Both the position numbers and the translations under genes were made by a program. DNA of 64,000 nt, taken from DATARH01 sp963712835 (GTDB lineage: Bacteria > Pseudomonadota > Alphaproteobacteria > ATCC43930 > CGMCC-115725). The DNA lies in contig CAVQJJ010000002.1 of assembly GCA_963712835.1 (NCBI GenBank), positions 372,001 to 436,000 on the forward strand, read 5' to 3'. The notes under the pieces are model-generated. The model saw nothing but the letters and a program-made list of their open reading frames with translations, had not been told where the DNA came from and did not search any database. Below, in pieces: positions 16,266 through 23,732 of this stretch (the stretch's first letter is position 1; each line of letters opens with the position of its first letter).

Positions 16266-16997
16266 TCAGCGTCCGCCGGTATCAACGTGGCCGCCGGTCT
16301 CGTAACGGTCATGTAACCGCACCCAATCGGTCAGGTTGCCGCGGATATTCTCCTGACGGCCTTTCGGCGTCATGTCGAGCAGTGCGTAGGCGCCGAGCAC
16401 CATCTCGCCGCCGCGGGCGAAGGACGAATAGGTGTGGAAGACCGCGCCCGTCTCATCCTTGTAGAAGATGCTGCGGCCTGACATTTCCTCGATTGGCGTT
16501 GCGCCGTCGCGGTAATTGTAGGTCGCCTGACCGGCGGCAATCTGCTCGGGTGTGAACGACACGTTGAAGTCGTAGTTGAAATCGCTGGCATGCGACGAGA
16601 CCCAGCGGAAGCGCCATCCCATGCGCTTATGCGCCGCGGAAATCTCGGGATAGGGCGCGCGCGACACGGCGACAAAGCTCACGTCGTGATTTTCGAGATG
16701 GACGACCGCGCCGTCGAGATGGTCGGACTCGAATGAGCAGCCGACGCAGGGATCGGCCCATCCCGGTCCCAGCATGAAATGCTTGACGATCAGCTGGCTG
16801 CGCCCGGCGAACAATTCACTCAACGTCGTCCGTCCAACAGGCCCTTCGAACACGTATTCCCTGTCGATCCGCACCCATGGCAGCGCGCGCCGCTCGGCGC
16901 TCAGTTCGTCGCGCAGCCGAGTCCATTCTTTTTCCTTGGCGAGCAGCGCCTCGCGCGCTTTCAGCCATTCCTCGCGCGATACGACCGGGTGTTCCAT
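16266..16997 (-). CDS. DUF899 thioredoxin-like protein
   Basis: About 243 residues. The N-terminal helix (MEHPVVSREEW then LTRLRDELSAERRALPWV-type text) leads into a thioredoxin-like fold with C-V-G-C near residue 83, followed by SFESDHLDG. The C-terminal half has DFNYDFNVSF and FHTYSSFARGGEMVLGAYALLD, all typical of the family. ATG 16997 has AAGGGAG six bases upstream; ATG 17003, two codons earlier, overlaps the preceding stop as ATGA and is an alternative. It is the last gene of an operon with the ArsR and SRPBCC genes. Confidence 0.88.
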   Translation of the reverse strand: MEHPVVSREEWLKAREALLAKEKEWTRLRDELSAERRALPWVRIDREYVFEGPVGRTTLSELFAGRSQLIVKHFMLGPGWADPCVGCSFESDHLDGAVVHLENHDVSFVAVSRAPYPEISAAHKRMGWRFRWVSSHASDFNYDFNVSFTPEQIAAGQATYNYRDGATPIEEMSGRSIFYKDETGAVFHTYSSFARGGEMVLGAYALLDMTPKGRQENIRGNLTDWVRLHDRYETGGHVDTGGR

Positions 16998-16999
16998 CG

Positions 17000-17446
17000 T
17001 CATCTCCCTTGCGTCAGGTATTCGGTAAAACGGTCGAGGCAGCTCGCCCAGCCGCCGCGGTGGTCGTCGCGCGCGGCAACGGTCTCGAACAGTTCCTGGC
17101 GGAGCGTCAGTTCGGTCTTCCCGCCGAGCTCGCGGAAGGCCAGCGTCACCAGCGTTTCGTGGCCGAGACGCCCGGTCGCGTCTTCCCACGCATAGGTGAA
17201 GACCAGCCGCTCGGGCGGCGCGATCTCGCGGTAGACGCCGCGCGCGCGATGCTCGGTCCCGTCGGGTGAGCGCATCACCCGATGCCAGGCGCCGCCGACC
17301 CGGGCATCGATTGTGCACGACACCGAGATGAAGCCCCTCGGCCCCCACCATTGCGCGGCGGACCGCTCATCCGTCCACGCCGCGAACACCAGGTCGGGCG
17401 GCGCATCAAGTGGCCGCGTGATAACGAGGACGCGCTCGTCGCTCAT
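17000..17446 (-). CDS. SRPBCC/AHSA1-family START-like protein
   Basis: A 148-residue protein with a hydrophobic-cavity START-like fold. Family text: RVLVITRPLDAPPDLVFAAWTD at the start (split here), AAQWWGPRGF, and the C-terminal GGWASCLDRFTEYL. These proteins bind hydrophobic ligands, but the ligand is unknown. The gene overlaps the ArsR gene upstream by four bases (ATGA), indicating translational coupling. Confidence 0.9.
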   Translation of the reverse strand: MSDERVLVITRPLDAPPDLVFAAWTDERSAAQWWGPRGFISVSCTIDARVGGAWHRVMRSPDGTEHRARGVYREIAPPERLVFTYAWEDATGRLGHETLVTLAFRELGGKTELTLRQELFETVAARDDHRGGWASCLDRFTEYLTQGR

Positions 17447-17799
17447 CGCTTCTTCTCCGGAGACGGCGCGTTCTCTGGCGGCTGCACGCGTTTCAGGTAG
17501 TCGGCTAGATTGTCAAGGCTCTCGTCCCAGAAGCGACGGTAGGCGTCGAGCCATTCCGTCGCCTCCTTAAGCGCTTCCGGTGCGAGCCGGCATGGTCGCC
17601 ATTGCGCCGAGCGGCCGCGTGAGATGAGGCCGGCGCGTTCCAGCGCCTTGAGATGCTTCGACACCGCCGGCAGGCTTATCGCGAATGGCTCGGCCAGCTC
17701 GGTGACGGAGGCCTCGCCGGCTGTGAGCCGCGCCAGGATCGCCCGGCGTGTCGGGTCGGCCAGCGCGCCAAAGACGGCGCTCAGCGGGTCTGCAAGCAT
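17443..17799 (-). CDS. ArsR-family winged-helix repressor
   Basis: A 118-residue protein. The HTH reads DPTRRAILARLTAGEASV and AISLPAVSKHLKALERAGLI, followed by a C-terminal helix ending WDESLDNLADYL. No cysteine metal site is seen; this subgroup is typically paired with SRPBCC proteins and senses something other than metals. No Shine-Dalgarno precedes ATG 17799 and a TATAAT lies directly upstream, so a leaderless transcript or another start is possible. It heads the three-gene operon with SRPBCC and DUF899. Confidence 0.9.
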   Translation of the reverse strand: MLADPLSAVFGALADPTRRAILARLTAGEASVTELAEPFAISLPAVSKHLKALERAGLISRGRSAQWRPCRLAPEALKEATEWLDAYRRFWDESLDNLADYLKRVQPPENAPSPEKKR

Positions 17800-17835
17800 A
17801 TTATACCATATAGTTAAATGTCTGATTGGTTAAAT
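17800..17835 (-). promoter_or_regulatory. ArsR promoter/operator region with GTTAAAT direct repeats
   Basis: On the minus strand TATAAT (17800-17805) abuts the arsR start. GTTAAAT occurs at 17813-17819 and again at 17829-17835, start-to-start spacing 16 bases, and once more at 17930-17936 at the MFS promoter. ACTATATGGT, next to the first repeat, is nearly palindromic. These are candidates for ArsR autoregulation. Confidence 0.4.
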
Positions 17836-17898
17836 AAGGCCAGATAACCTTGCGGTCAAGTCCGATGTTCGGCGAGATGGATGCGGTCCGACCGCCTC

Positions 17899-17927
17899 TT
17901 GACCTATCCGGATCAAATTCCTATTTT
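17899..17927 (+). promoter_or_regulatory. sigma-70-like promoter for the MFS transporter
   Basis: TTGACC (17899-17904), exactly 17 bases, then TATTTT (17922-17927). It lies 166 bases before the MFS start. Confidence 0.6.
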
Positions 17928-17932
17928 CGGTT

Positions 17933-17946
17933 AAATTGCGCAATTT
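17933..17946 (+). promoter_or_regulatory. perfect palindrome at the predicted MFS transcription start
   Basis: AAATTGCGCAATTT is a perfect 14-base dyad, positioned about +5 to +18 relative to the promoter at 17899. This is a natural place for a repressor; the binding protein is unknown. Confidence 0.45.
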
Positions 17947-18092
17947 GCGAAAAAAGCTACTCCGCCCCCACGCACTGAGGGCGGCTGCGTCCTTCCATCT
18001 CGGGGCGAACGCATCACGTTTAATTGACAGGCAGCTTGCTTTCCTCAAAGTTGCGCTAAGGCCGCTAAGACGGCCTTCCGGGGGAGGAACGG

Positions 18093-19442
18093 GTGGCCCA
18101 GTCAGCGCAAACGATCGAAGCCTTTGTCGGCGAGCAGATGGACAACGCCACGATGGGGTCCACCCATTGGTGGGTGCTGGGCCTCGTCGCCGCCGGCTAT
18201 TTCTGCGACGTAGTCGACTACACGATTCTCGGCGCGCTGATCCCCGACATGGTGAACAGCAAATTCATGTCGCCGACCCAGGGCGGGCTGATCGGTACCG
18301 CGACGCTGCTCGGCCTGTTCCTCGGCGCGCTGGGCCAGGGCGAGTTCACCGACCGCTTCGGCCGCAAGGCGGTCTATCAATTCAACCTGCTGCTGTTCGG
18401 GCTGGCGACCATCGCCGGCGCCTGGTCGCCGAATTACGAAGGGCTGGTGGTCTGCCGCTTCCTCGCCGGCCTTGGCCTCGGCGCCGAGCAGCCACTATGT
18501 TTCTCATACACCGCCGAATACGCGCCGAAGCGCATTCGTGGGCGGATCATCGCCTTGATGCAATTCATCGGCGGCGCCTGGCCGTGGCCGATCGGCGCGA
18601 TCTTCGTCTATGCCTTCCGTGACTCGCTCGGCTGGCGCGGGATCTGGACCGTGGTCGGCATCCTGGCGCTGATCGTCTTCGTGCTGCGCTTCTCGCTTCC
18701 CGAGTCGCCGCGCTGGCTGGCGACGCACGGCCAGGGGCAGCGTGCGCTCGACCTGCTGGGTCGCATGGGGTTGCGCACCGTGCCGCTGGAGACGCTGCGA
18801 ACCGACGCGGCGAGCGACACCAAGAGCGACCCGTTCGGCATCATCTTCCGCAACTATCCGGGGCGGGTAGTCTCCGGAATGATCTGCTTCATCGCGTTCT
18901 TCGGCGTCGCGCTGGGCCTCGGCAACTGGTTGCCCAGCATGATCAAGCAGTCGCACGGGCTCACGATCAGCACATCGATCCTCTACACCGCGGGGATCAA
19001 CATGGCCTTCCCCATCGCCAGCGGCTTTATGATGTTTGCGCTGGAGAAATACGGCCGCAAGCCCACCGCCGTCGCCGCGTTCATCCTGTCGGGCGTCGCC
19101 GCAGTCGGGGTCGGGCTATCGGGATCGAGCGGGATGTTCATCGCATCGCTCTTCGTCCTGACCTTCTTCATCCAGCTTGCCGGGAACTCGTCGCAGATCT
19201 TTATCGCCGAGGTGTTTCCGACCAATGCGCGCGCCTCGGGGTTCGGCCTCGCCCAGTCGGCCGGCCGCGTTGCCAGCGCCTTTATCATTCCCGGCATCCT
19301 GATCGTGATGGACGCCTACGGCGTTTCGGCGGTGTTCATCACGATCGCGGTCTCGGTGATTGTCGCCGCGATCGCCGTAACCCAAGTCGGTCCGGAGGCG
19401 CGCGGCCTGGCGCTCGATGAGGTCGCGCCGCCAACCGCCTAG
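18093..19442 (+). CDS. MFS transporter (sugar-porter/aromatic-acid type)
   Basis: A 449-residue, 12-helix permease. The loop 2-3 motif is EFTDRFGRKAV and the matching repeat in the second half is EKYGRKPTAVAAF. PESPRWLATHG after helix 6 is typical of sugar-porter and organic-acid (AAHS) families. It probably imports a small organic acid or sugar by proton symport; the substrate is not determinable. The GTG start at 18093 follows a strong GGGGAGGA. It is convergent with the SDR gene at 19459 and has its own promoter and a palindrome upstream. Confidence 0.9.
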   Translation: MAQSAQTIEAFVGEQMDNATMGSTHWWVLGLVAAGYFCDVVDYTILGALIPDMVNSKFMSPTQGGLIGTATLLGLFLGALGQGEFTDRFGRKAVYQFNLLLFGLATIAGAWSPNYEGLVVCRFLAGLGLGAEQPLCFSYTAEYAPKRIRGRIIALMQFIGGAWPWPIGAIFVYAFRDSLGWRGIWTVVGILALIVFVLRFSLPESPRWLATHGQGQRALDLLGRMGLRTVPLETLRTDAASDTKSDPFGIIFRNYPGRVVSGMICFIAFFGVALGLGNWLPSMIKQSHGLTISTSILYTAGINMAFPIASGFMMFALEKYGRKPTAVAAFILSGVAAVGVGLSGSSGMFIASLFVLTFFIQLAGNSSQIFIAEVFPTNARASGFGLAQSAGRVASAFIIPGILIVMDAYGVSAVFITIAVSVIVAAIAVTQVGPEARGLALDEVAPPTA

Positions 19443-19458
19443 AGGGCGACCGCCTGAT

Positions 19459-20232
19459 TCAAGGCCCGGCGGTGCCGGCGTTCACCGAGAAGCATTGCTT
19501 GGTGATCATCCGGCTGTCGTCGGCGGCGAGGAACAGCGCGAGTTTGGCGATGTCGTCCGGCATGATCATGTCGGGCAAGCATTGCTGCGCCACCGCCGCC
19601 GCGACCGCCGCCTCATCCTTGAACCACAAGGCGCGCTGACGCTCGGTAAAGACGGTGCCGGGGGCGATGGCGTTGACCCGGATGCGATCGGGGCCAAGCG
19701 AGCGCGCCAGCACGCTGGTGAAGCCGACGATCGCCGCCTTCATCGAGGCATAGGCTTCGAGAAGCGGGATGCCGCGCATCCACGACACCGATGACAAATT
19801 GATGATCGAGCCGAAGCCCAACTCCTTCATTTGCGGCGCGATCGCCTGCGCGGCGAAGAACACGTGGCGGAAATTGACCGCGACGGTGCGGTCGAACTCC
19901 TCGGGCGTGATCCGCGCGAAATCGTAGCGCTGGTCGTTGGCGGCGTTGTTGACGAGCACCGCGGCGGGGCCGAGCGCCGCGCGCACTTTTTCAAGCGCCT
20001 CGCGCAGGGCGGCGACGTCTGTCAGGTCGCAGCGCTCAAACAGCGGCTTGTCGAACTCGCGGCGGCCCAGCGCCTCGGCGAGTGCCGTGCCGGTATCTTC
20101 CTGCAGGTCGAGAAAGGCGACCTTGGCGCCGTTCTCGACAAAGCCGCGCACAAAGGCCGCGCCGATCCCGCTCGCACCGCCGGTGATGACGACGGTGCGG
20201 CCGCGCAAGGATTCGTATCGGGTGAAGGGCAT
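19459..20232 (-). CDS. SDR-family oxidoreductase
   Basis: A 257-residue classical short-chain dehydrogenase. It has the nucleotide motif TGGASGIGAAF near residue 15, NNAAND in place of NNAG, catalytic Ser in INLSSVSW, and YASMK (Y-x3-K) near 158. The closest remembered relatives are L-fucose or 2-keto-3-deoxy-L-fuconate dehydrogenases, so a sugar-acid substrate is possible. ATG 20232 has AAGGAG seven bases upstream and begins the conserved text; an in-frame start 57 bases earlier is rejected. It is divergent from the APC permease. Confidence 0.9.
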   Translation of the reverse strand: MPFTRYESLRGRTVVITGGASGIGAAFVRGFVENGAKVAFLDLQEDTGTALAEALGRREFDKPLFERCDLTDVAALREALEKVRAALGPAAVLVNNAANDQRYDFARITPEEFDRTVAVNFRHVFFAAQAIAPQMKELGFGSIINLSSVSWMRGIPLLEAYASMKAAIVGFTSVLARSLGPDRIRVNAIAPGTVFTERQRALWFKDEAAVAAAVAQQCLPDMIMPDDIAKLALFLAADDSRMITKQCFSVNAGTAGP

Positions 20233-20434
20233 TGTTGCTGCTCCTTGGCAGCGTTCCCGAACCGGCGGGTCGCATGGTTGAGATACCATATCGGGGCGGC
20301 GCGAAGTGCGTGATTGATGCGGCGAGCTTGCTCGTGCCGAATGCTGCAGGCACGATATTCAGATAAGCCAGACTACCTCCGGATTTGCACCCATTCGGCG
20401 GACTACAGGCTCGCACGCGCAAGGGAGAGCCCCG

Positions 20435-21937
20435 ATGACGAGTATTTCCGCCACCTCGGACGGCGCGCCTCACTACCGGCTGGCCAAGGCGCTGGGGGTG
20501 GTGGCGATCACCGCCTCGGCGCTCGCCGCCGAATACGGCGCCGGCATCAATTTCGTTTCGGTGCAGAGCCTCTCGGTCTATCCCGGCGTGCATGGGCTGG
20601 TGCCGCTCGCGATGTTCGCGACCGGCATCGCGATGCTGCCCAAGGCTTATCTCTTCGCGGTGTTCTCCAAGGTCATGCCGCGCGCGGGGTCGAAGCATGT
20701 GTGGCTCGCGCGCAGCCTCGGCATGCCCGCCGGTTTCCTCATCACCTTCGTCTATTGGGCGACCGGCCCTGCTTCGATGGGCGTGCTGGGTTATGCGTTC
20801 GGCACCTTCCTCGGCCAGGCGCTATCGCCGCTTGTGCCGGCGCTCGGCGCCTGGGTGTTGTCGCCGGCCGGGCACCTGATCTGCGGCCTAGCGGCGATCT
20901 GGATCACCTTCGGGGTCAACGCCGCCGGGGTGCACCATTACGGGTGGTTCGTCACCGTTCTGATGTTCGTCATCATCGTGACCGCGCTGACGATCACCAC
21001 CTTTGGCTTCTCGACATCGCCCGATCAGTTCGTCGCCGCGGCCAGCAAGGTGACAGGAGCGCAAATCGCCGCGCCCGCCACCATGCCGGCGGATAGCTGG
21101 ACTGAATTCCTCTCGGTCTGCGGCCTCTTCGTCTTTGCCTATGCCGGACTCGGCGCCGGGCCGGCGCTCGGCGGCGAGACCGCCAGCGCCGAAAGAAAGG
21201 TGCCGGCCGGCATTTATTGGGGCTGGCTCCTCGCGTTGCTGCTGTTCTCGGTCGTCGCCGCGGCGCTGTTCCACGCCGCGCCGTGGTGGGCGGTCGCCGC
21301 GCTCATCAAGGGCGGCAAGAGCAGCTTTGCGACAGCGCCAGGGCTGGTCGGGCTTGTCGCTCCGGAGTGGCTCACCGTGGGCCTCAACCTCGTGGTGGCG
21401 CTGATCGTCGGCAAGACGCTGGCGCCGGCATTGATGGTCTATTCGCGCTTCTGCTTCGCCCAGGCGCAGGACCATCTGTTGCCGCCGGCCCTGGCCGAGG
21501 TGTCGAGCCGCAAGGTGCCGTTCAACGCGCTGCTGCTCATCGCCGTGCTGGGCTCGCTGTTCCTCGTGCAGTCGGTGTTTTTCGGCTGGGCGATGGGGGT
21601 CGCGGTGCGCTCGCTGGCAGTGCTTGGCATGTGGCTGGCGCTGGCGATCGGGGCGCTCAACCTGCGGCGCCATCCGCCGGCCCGCGACACCGAATGGGCC
21701 AAGGCGATCATGCGGCACAAGCTCCTCGTGCCGGCTGCGATCGTCTCGGTCCTGCTGTCGACGCCGCTGATCCTGTCGCTCGCCGTGGTGCCGAAGACGT
21801 CGCTCTGGTTCCAGCCGCTGTTCCAGGGCGCCGTCGTGACGGCGATCGGGGTGGTCATCTACCTGATCGCCCATGCCAAGGTGAAAGGAAGCGGCCACAG
21901 CTTCCGCGACATCGCCGCCCAGGTGCCGATCGAATAG
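20435..21937 (+). CDS. APC-superfamily amino acid/amine permease
   Basis: A 500-residue integral membrane protein with about 12 helices. The unwound first helix has the APC-type motif EYGAGINFV near residue 30. Later segments ALIVGKTLAPALMVYSRFCFAQAQD and VSSRKVPFNALLLIAVLGS match amino-acid permeases. The substrate is unknown. A TPP-dependent enzyme gene follows 79 bases downstream, possibly co-transcribed, which suggests uptake and decarboxylation of an amino-acid-derived keto acid. That link is inference only. Confidence 0.88.
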   Translation: MTSISATSDGAPHYRLAKALGVVAITASALAAEYGAGINFVSVQSLSVYPGVHGLVPLAMFATGIAMLPKAYLFAVFSKVMPRAGSKHVWLARSLGMPAGFLITFVYWATGPASMGVLGYAFGTFLGQALSPLVPALGAWVLSPAGHLICGLAAIWITFGVNAAGVHHYGWFVTVLMFVIIVTALTITTFGFSTSPDQFVAAASKVTGAQIAAPATMPADSWTEFLSVCGLFVFAYAGLGAGPALGGETASAERKVPAGIYWGWLLALLLFSVVAAALFHAAPWWAVAALIKGGKSSFATAPGLVGLVAPEWLTVGLNLVVALIVGKTLAPALMVYSRFCFAQAQDHLLPPALAEVSSRKVPFNALLLIAVLGSLFLVQSVFFGWAMGVAVRSLAVLGMWLALAIGALNLRRHPPARDTEWAKAIMRHKLLVPAAIVSVLLSTPLILSLAVVPKTSLWFQPLFQGAVVTAIGVVIYLIAHAKVKGSGHSFRDIAAQVPIE

Positions 21938-22016
21938 CCCATCGCCGAATAGCCCGCCGCTTGCCCGTTTCTCCCGCGCCCGGCAGGATGCGGGCGAAGC
22001 CTTTGCGGAGATGGCA

Positions 22017-23561
22017 ATGAACGGTGCTGAAAGCCTGGTGCGCACGCTAGTCGGTGGCGGGGTCAACGTGTGCTTCGCGAACCCCGGCACGTCGGAGATG
22101 CATTTCGTCGCGGCGCTCGACCGGGTCGATGGGATGCGCTGCGTGCTCGGCCTGTTCGAGGGGGTGGTCACCGGCGCGGCCGACGGCTATTTCCGCATGA
22201 GCGACAACCCGGCGGCGACCTTGCTGCATCTCGGCCCCGGCTACGCCAACGGCGCCGCCAACATCCACAACGCCAACAAGGCGTCATCGGGCATGGTCAA
22301 CATCGTCGGCGATCACGCGACTTATCACCGGCAATACAACGCGCCGCTGACCTCCGACATCGAGACGCTGGTCAGGCCGAATTCGCACTGGCTGAAGACC
22401 TCGCCGAACGCGATGTCGATCGCCTCCGACGGCGCCGCGGCGGTCGTTGCCGCGCGGACGCCGCCGGGCCAGATCGCGACCTTGATCCTGCCCGCCGATA
22501 CGGCTTGGAACGACGGCTCGGGACCGGTCGACGTGCCGGCGGCGCCGAAGCGCGAGCCGGCGCCCGCAGCGGCGATCGAGGATTGCGCCAAGGCGCTGCG
22601 CTCGGGCGAACCGTGCCTTCTGCTGCTCACCGGCCGGGCGCTGCGCGAGGACGGGCTGACCCTCGCCGGCCAGATTTGCGCCAAGACCGGCGCGAAGCTG
22701 ATAGCGCAGGGCTCCAACGCGCGCACCCAGCGCGGCCGCGGCCGTGTGTTTCTCGAGCGGGTGCCGTACGTCGTCGAACAAGCGCTCGGCGTGTTGAGCG
22801 GGCTGGAGCACATCATCCTCGTCGGCGCGAAGATGCCGGTCGCGTTCTTCGCCTATCCCAATAAGCCGAGCCTGCTGTACCCCGAAGATTGCCGGCCGCA
22901 TGTGCTGTGCGAACTCGACGAAGAGCCGATCGGCGCCCTCGAAGCGCTTGCCGAGGCGGTCGGCGCCAAGGGTACGCCGGCGCCCGTCGTCAACGACGCG
23001 AAGCCCGAGTTGGCGACCGGCAAGATCGAGCCGATGGCGCTCGGCCGCTCGCTGGGGGCGCTGCTGCCGGAAAACGCGATCGTCGTCGACGAGGCGGTGA
23101 CGACCGGCCGCGGCTTTTTCGCGCCGACCAAGGCCGCGGCGCCGCATGATTGGCTCAGCAATATGGGCGGGTCGATCGGGCTCGGCATGCCGCTCGCCAC
23201 CGGCGCGGCGGTGGCCTGTCCCAACCGTAAGGTCGTCTGCCTCGAAGGCGACGGCAGCGGCATGTATACGCTGCAGGCGCTGTGGACGCAGGCGCGCGAA
23301 GGCCTCGACGTGACGACGCTGGTGTTCTCGAACCGCGCCTACCAGATCCTCAAGGGCGAACTCGCCAATGTCGGCGCCGGCAATCCCGGCCGCAAGGCGC
23401 TTGACATGCTCGATCTCGGCAATCCCGACCTCGACTGGGTCGGCCTCGCCAAGGCGATGGGCGTGCCGGGCGCCAAGGTGACGACGATGGAAGAGTTCAA
23501 CCGGCGCTGCGCCGAAGGGCTCGGCTCGCCGGGGCCTTACGTGATCGAGGTCGTGCTCTGA
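22017..23561 (+). CDS. thiamine-diphosphate-dependent enzyme (acetolactate synthase large subunit-like)
   Basis: About 514 residues in three domains: PYR, central and TPP-binding. The catalytic Glu is in LFEGVVTGAADGY near residue 45. The TPP/Mg motif is EGDGSGMYTLQALWTQ, with the closing Asn in VFSNRAYQ. It is closer in feel to benzoylformate or 2-oxoacid decarboxylases than to biosynthetic IlvB, and no ilvN follows. GGAG lies six bases before ATG 22017; ATG 22011 is the other option. It probably acts on a 2-oxo acid supplied by neighbouring transport genes. Confidence 0.88.
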   Translation: MNGAESLVRTLVGGGVNVCFANPGTSEMHFVAALDRVDGMRCVLGLFEGVVTGAADGYFRMSDNPAATLLHLGPGYANGAANIHNANKASSGMVNIVGDHATYHRQYNAPLTSDIETLVRPNSHWLKTSPNAMSIASDGAAAVVAARTPPGQIATLILPADTAWNDGSGPVDVPAAPKREPAPAAAIEDCAKALRSGEPCLLLLTGRALREDGLTLAGQICAKTGAKLIAQGSNARTQRGRGRVFLERVPYVVEQALGVLSGLEHIILVGAKMPVAFFAYPNKPSLLYPEDCRPHVLCELDEEPIGALEALAEAVGAKGTPAPVVNDAKPELATGKIEPMALGRSLGALLPENAIVVDEAVTTGRGFFAPTKAAAPHDWLSNMGGSIGLGMPLATGAAVACPNRKVVCLEGDGSGMYTLQALWTQAREGLDVTTLVFSNRAYQILKGELANVGAGNPGRKALDMLDLGNPDLDWVGLAKAMGVPGAKVTTMEEFNRRCAEGLGSPGPYVIEVVL

Positions 23562-23732
23562 TCCTGCGCGGGCTGGTCGATCCCTCGCTCGACAGCGCGG
23601 TGCGGCAGCGGCGCGAAGACGGACGGCTGTTATCTCTACCGCGCCGGAAGCGGGAAATGATCACCGGGAAGGCGTTTTGGGAACCGCGAGCGTTAGAGAT
23701 GTGTCAGCCGCCGCAGGAGATCGGCTCCGCCG

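Noticed and set aside
17004..17351. N-terminal extension of the DUF899 gene
   Set aside because: It overlaps the SRPBCC gene in another frame and does not carry DUF899 family text; the family start motif begins at 16997 or 17003.
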